A DNA stretch of 64,000 nt from Streptomyces fildesensis (lineage in GTDB: Bacteria; Actinomycetota; Actinomycetes; Streptomycetales; Streptomycetaceae): assembly GCF_016107395.1 (NCBI RefSeq), contig NZ_JAAIKO010000006.1, positions 186,001-250,000 of the forward strand. Direction: 5' to 3'. Under the pieces are notes generated by a model. The model saw only the letters and a list, made by a program, of their open reading frames with translations. It was not told where the DNA came from and made no database searches. Below, piece after piece: positions 61,504 through 64,000 of this stretch (the first letter of the stretch is position 1; each line of letters starts with the position of its first letter). The position numbers were made by a program, and so were the translations under genes.

Positions 61504-62978
61504 GACGCCGCGTTCATCAGGTCGAGCGCGCTCTGCTGCCGGGCCGCGTCCGCCGCGTCCGGTGGGCCCGACCAGCGCAGGCCGTACTGGTCCAGCGGGT
61601 TGCGGTCGGCCGCGTACGCGCGATCCGCCTGCCGGTGCAGGTAGGCGGTGAACGGATGGTCGGGCAGGGCCGCGTCGAGCCGGGCCAGGCCGCGCACGTG
61701 AGCGCCCTTGAAGGACGGGCCGTCGGCGCCGCACCCGCCCGTCTCGCAGGGGTCCCGGAGAATGCCGTCGGCGGTGTTGAGGACCGTGGACGTCGTCGCC
61801 GCGACCGCGATCCGGCGGGCCGCGGCCAGGACCGCCGCGTCGTTCGTCGCGCGGTGCAGTTCGGTGAGGCCGGCCAGGAGCGTCCCCTGGTTGTAGGACC
61901 AGACGGTGCTGCCGTTGTTCCTGCACGTGGACATGCTGATCCCGTCGTTGACGAGGTGCGAGGAGTTGACCAGGCCGGTCCGCTGGAACCAGGACCAGCC
62001 GGCCTGGGCCCGCTGCAGATAGCCGGTGTCGCCCGGAATCCGGTTGTGCAGCGCGGAGTTGAGCTGGATGTACAGGGAGTTGGGAATGGCGTTCTTGGTG
62101 GTCCGCGAGGTGTTCCACCAGACCCCGCCGCCGCAGGTGGTGTCCCAGTACGCGGCCATGTGGTCGGCGTCCGCGCGGGCGGTGCTCAGGTACCGGCTGT
62201 CGCCGGTGAGGTCGTAGGCCGCCACCCACGCCAGCCCCCACCAGCCGGAGTCGTCGAGATAACCGTTGCGGAACTGGCCGCCCTGGGCGTTGATGTTCAG
62301 GTCGTAGGTGCGCGCGACGGCGTACGTGTAGCTCGCCATGCCCGTTACACGGATGTTGTCGATGACCGCGGTCAGGGCGTTCGCCGAGTTCCACCAGCCC
62401 GTCGTGTCGAACAGTCCGGTGCCGTAGTCGTAGAACTGCATCTGCGCGGTGGCCGCCGCGGTCCGCCGTTCGCCCGCGTTCCAGGTGGAGCGCGCCCAGG
62501 CGGTGCAGGCGAAGTCCGCCCGGTCGCCGGCCTTGCCGCAGGCGCGCAGGGCGCCGACGCCGTGGGCGTTCCAGTCGTCCAAATTGTACATCGGCGTCCG
62601 CCGGCCGCGCAGGCCCGCGGGCACGGTGCCGTCCCCGAGCCGGCTGCCCGAGCTCCAGGTACGGCCGCCGTCGAAGGACCGGTCGAGCCAGACCTCATCG
62701 CCGGCGTTGCCGTTGTCGATCGACGCCCAGCCCATCGCGTCCTGGTCGTCGAAGTGCAGGGCGATGACACGGGAGAAGACGCCCGCGGTCACGGGCGCGC
62801 GGTCCTGCGGGGAGAGGGCGGGATCGCGGCCGTCGCAGTACCTGTTGCAGACGGGCGCCATGACGGCCTGGACCGGAGGGAGGGAGGATGCCTCCGGCGA
62901 AGCCGACACAGCAGGCACTGACAACGTTGTCGACAGTGCTCCGGCGAGCACGATGACGAAGAACCGGACTGCCTTCAC
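61500..62978 (-). CDS. Secreted GH76 family alpha-1,6-mannanase-like enzyme
   Basis: A 492-residue exported protein. GTG 62978 is chosen for GGAGG just upstream and a standard signal peptide ([25 protein letters not shown]). After an N-terminal extension with a Cys pair (PVCNRYCDG), the (alpha/alpha)6 domain shows the catalytic Asp-Asp of GH76 in [12 protein letters not shown] (about 238-249) and further blocks [19 protein letters not shown] and [12 protein letters not shown]. It should cut alpha-1,6-mannan backbones of yeast and fungal walls. It is the first gene of an operon with the esterase. Confidence 0.93.
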   Translation of the reverse strand: MKAVRFFVIVLAGALSTTLSVPAVSASPEASSLPPVQAVMAPVCNRYCDGRDPALSPQDRAPVTAGVFSRVIALHFDDQDAMGWASIDNGNAGDEVWLDRSFDGGRTWSSGSRLGDGTVPAGLRGRRTPMYNLDDWNAHGVGALRACGKAGDRADFACTAWARSTWNAGERRTAAATAQMQFYDYGTGLFDTTGWWNSANALTAVIDNIRVTGMASYTYAVARTYDLNINAQGGQFRNGYLDDSGWWGLAWVAAYDLTGDSRYLSTARADADHMAAYWDTTCGGGVWWNTSRTTKNAIPNSLYIQLNSALHNRIPGDTGYLQRAQAGWSWFQRTGLVNSSHLVNDGISMSTCRNNGSTVWSYNQGTLLAGLTELHRATNDAAVLAAARRIAVAATTSTVLNTADGILRDPCETGGCGADGPSFKGAHVRGLARLDAALPDHPFTAYLHRQADRAYAADRNPLDQYGLRWSGPPDAADAARQQSALDLMNAAS

Positions 62979-63024
62979 AGGACCTCCGGAGACTTGACGG
63001 CCGGGGGAGCGACGGGCACGAAGT

Positions 63025-63040
63025 CGGAGAGCGCTCACAG
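63025..63040 (-). promoter_or_regulatory. LacI-type operator before GH76 operon
   Basis: On the minus strand CTGTGAGCGCTCTCCG matches the GH64 operator at 14 of 16 positions. It begins right after the -10 box. Confidence 0.7.
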
Positions 63041-63069
63041 AAGTTAATGCGGCCGAAAGGGTCCGTCAA
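63041..63069 (-). promoter_or_regulatory. Promoter of GH76-esterase operon
   Basis: Minus-strand TTGACG (63069-63064), 17-base spacer, TAACTT (63046-63041). The layout of promoter and operator repeats that of the GH64 gene. Confidence 0.65.
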
Positions 63070-63212
63070 TGTGCCCGGACATGATGATCTTTCGACGGGC
63101 GGGGACCGGCCACGGCGGCGTGGTGTGATCTCGGCTGATTCGTACGCGTGTACCTTTCGGGTAGCGCTGCCCGTTCGCCTCAGCGGACGGGACCGATTGT
63201 CAGAAGGTGCCC

Positions 63213-63374
63213 ATGTCTTCGTTGTTCTCCGAAACGCTCCGCCCGGAAACCAGCCCGAACCAGCAGTCCCCGGGACCGTCGACGGATCCGTTCCTCTCGC
63301 CGGCCCTTCTCCCGTTCACCGCGGCGGAGTCGGACGGTGAGTTCGACCAGGAACCGGAGAACGCCCCGCGATAG
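63213..63374 (+). CDS. Small peptide of 53 residues, unknown
   Basis: An ATG with AAGG 6 bases upstream opens a 53-codon frame: a short hydrophobic head (MSSLFSETLRP), a Pro/Ser/Gln/Thr middle, SPALLPFTAAES, and an acidic Asp/Glu tail. This resembles precursor peptides in general layout, but no modifying enzyme is adjacent in the window. It fills part of the gap between the divergent GH76 and nitroreductase genes. Confidence 0.4.
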   Translation: MSSLFSETLRPETSPNQQSPGPSTDPFLSPALLPFTAAESDGEFDQEPENAPR

Positions 63375-63485
63375 CCCCGGCCAGGGCATCCCCGACCGGG
63401 GATGTGCTTGTATCCAGGAACGTGATGGGGTCTGTCCCGCAGTGCTGCGGGGCCCGTTGGACCTCTGCTGAGAGCAGGAGCGGTG

Positions 63486-63923
63486 ATGGCGAAGAGCTAT
63501 CGGGTCGGTGCCGGTGCACGGGTGGTGAACCGGGTGTTCGCGGTGATGACCCGCTTCGGTATCGGCAAGGGGTACCGGCACATACTGACCGTTCGGGGCC
63601 GGAAGTCGGGGCAGCCGCGTTCGACGCCCGTCGATGTGATGGAGTCCGACGGCCGGCGCTGGCTGGTCGCCGCGTACGGAGTCACCAACTGGGTGCACAA
63701 CACCCGGGCCGCGGGGCAGGTCACCATCAGCCGGGGCGGCCGCTCAGAGGACCTGCGCAGCGTCGAGCTCGGGCCGGCGGAGAGCGTCCCGGTGCTGCGC
63801 CAGTACCTGCGCGAAGTCCCGGTCACCCGTGCGTACTTCGATGTGACTCAGGATTCGACGGACGAGGAGTTCGCCGCCGAGTCCGTGCTTCATCCGGTGT
63901 TCCAGCTGCTGCCGTCCGCCTGA
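63486..63923 (+). CDS. Deazaflavin (F420)-dependent nitroreductase family protein
   Basis: A 145-residue split-barrel protein of the Ddn/DUF385 family. LTVRGRKSGQPRSTPVDVMESDGRRWLVAAYG (residues about 34-65) is the F420-binding core, and NWVHNTRAAGQVTI follows. The family reduces nitro-compounds or acts in quinone/lipid redox using F420H2. ATG 63486 has CAGGAGC upstream; a GTG directly before it is also in frame. A hairpin terminator follows. Confidence 0.9.
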   Translation: MAKSYRVGAGARVVNRVFAVMTRFGIGKGYRHILTVRGRKSGQPRSTPVDVMESDGRRWLVAAYGVTNWVHNTRAAGQVTISRGGRSEDLRSVELGPAESVPVLRQYLREVPVTRAYFDVTQDSTDEEFAAESVLHPVFQLLPSA

Positions 63924-63930
63924 GGAATGC

Positions 63931-63971
63931 CACCGCCGGCCGCCCCGTTGAGCAGGGCGGCCGGCGGTGGG
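63931..63971 (+). terminator. Terminator after F420-dependent enzyme gene
   Basis: A perfect 16-bp stem (63931-63946 with 63956-63971) closes a 9-base loop, 8 bp after the stop. Confidence 0.8.
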
Positions 63972-64000
63972 TTCATCGAGGTGCGTGGATGCTGTCAGCG

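Noticed and set aside
1..64000. tRNA, rRNA, CRISPR, prophage integrase, transposase, attachment sites
   Set aside because: None was seen on either strand on reading; the ESX island is not flanked by a tRNA gene or obvious direct repeats in this window.

Overview
The window is high-GC DNA (roughly 70% or more by eye) with GTG and TTG starts, ATGA/GTGA stop-start overlaps, long GC-rich terminator hairpins, an Lsr2-type protein, an LAxTG sortase substrate, a deazaflavin-dependent nitroreductase and several secreted glycan hydrolases. This points to a Streptomyces or close relative, chromosomal rather than phage or plasmid. I saw no rRNA, tRNA, CRISPR array or intact insertion sequence.

Layout. 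1-7.2 kb: housekeeping and orphan genes (phosphodiesterase-HAD fusion cut by the window edge, DoxX, DUF1152, DUF1275, GNAT) and an aldo/keto reductase remnant. 7.2-11 kb: an operon for the late non-phosphorylative L-fucose pathway (FAH-family hydrolase, L-fuconate dehydratase, mutarotase, lactonase) behind a promoter flanked by two near-identical palindromes. 11-13 kb: a CGNR-type regulator and a secreted beta-propeller protein with a damaged or unusual start.

13.2-46.1 kb is a type VII secretion (ESX-like) island. Its machinery is an EccA-like protein with a beta-helix front and two AAA+ domains, a mycosin that has lost its catalytic Asp, Ser and oxyanion Asn, EccC with three P-loops, EccD and EccB; no EccE is visible. 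Next come two WXG100-size proteins, an unrecognised helical protein, a 947-residue repeat protein, a YbaB-like protein, a further small WXG-like protein and a 3577-residue multi-domain toxin. The toxin carries, in order, a helical/pore-like ESX N-terminus, a Pro/Thr-rich linker, a possible phosphoribosyltransferase-like domain, two tandem [papain-fold toxin + nitrilase-like] units, a third papain-fold toxin and a C-terminal ADP-ribosyltransferase, all with readable catalytic residues. A protein with a decayed ADP-ribosyltransferase-like tail and a membrane-anchored surface protein end the run; a macrodomain (ADP-ribose processing) gene follows at 46.3 kb. EccC likely powers export, the small helical proteins and long helical N-termini are likely substrates or chaperones, and the giant protein is the likely effector. 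This island is the most novel part of the window.

46.8-56.3 kb: ECF sigma factor, divergent MarR/oxidoreductase pair with twin operators, SRPBCC protein with a perfect palindrome, GNAT, PPC/DUF296 protein, Lsr2-family protein, M20 amidohydrolase, PhnB-like protein, metallophosphoesterase, NAD(P)-dependent dehydrogenase. 56.4-64 kb: secreted GH64 beta-1,3-glucanase, an LtrA remnant, small secreted proteins, and a GH76 plus SGNH/VCBS operon. GH64 and GH76 share the same promoter-operator design, suggesting a common LacI-type regulon for fungal wall breakdown.
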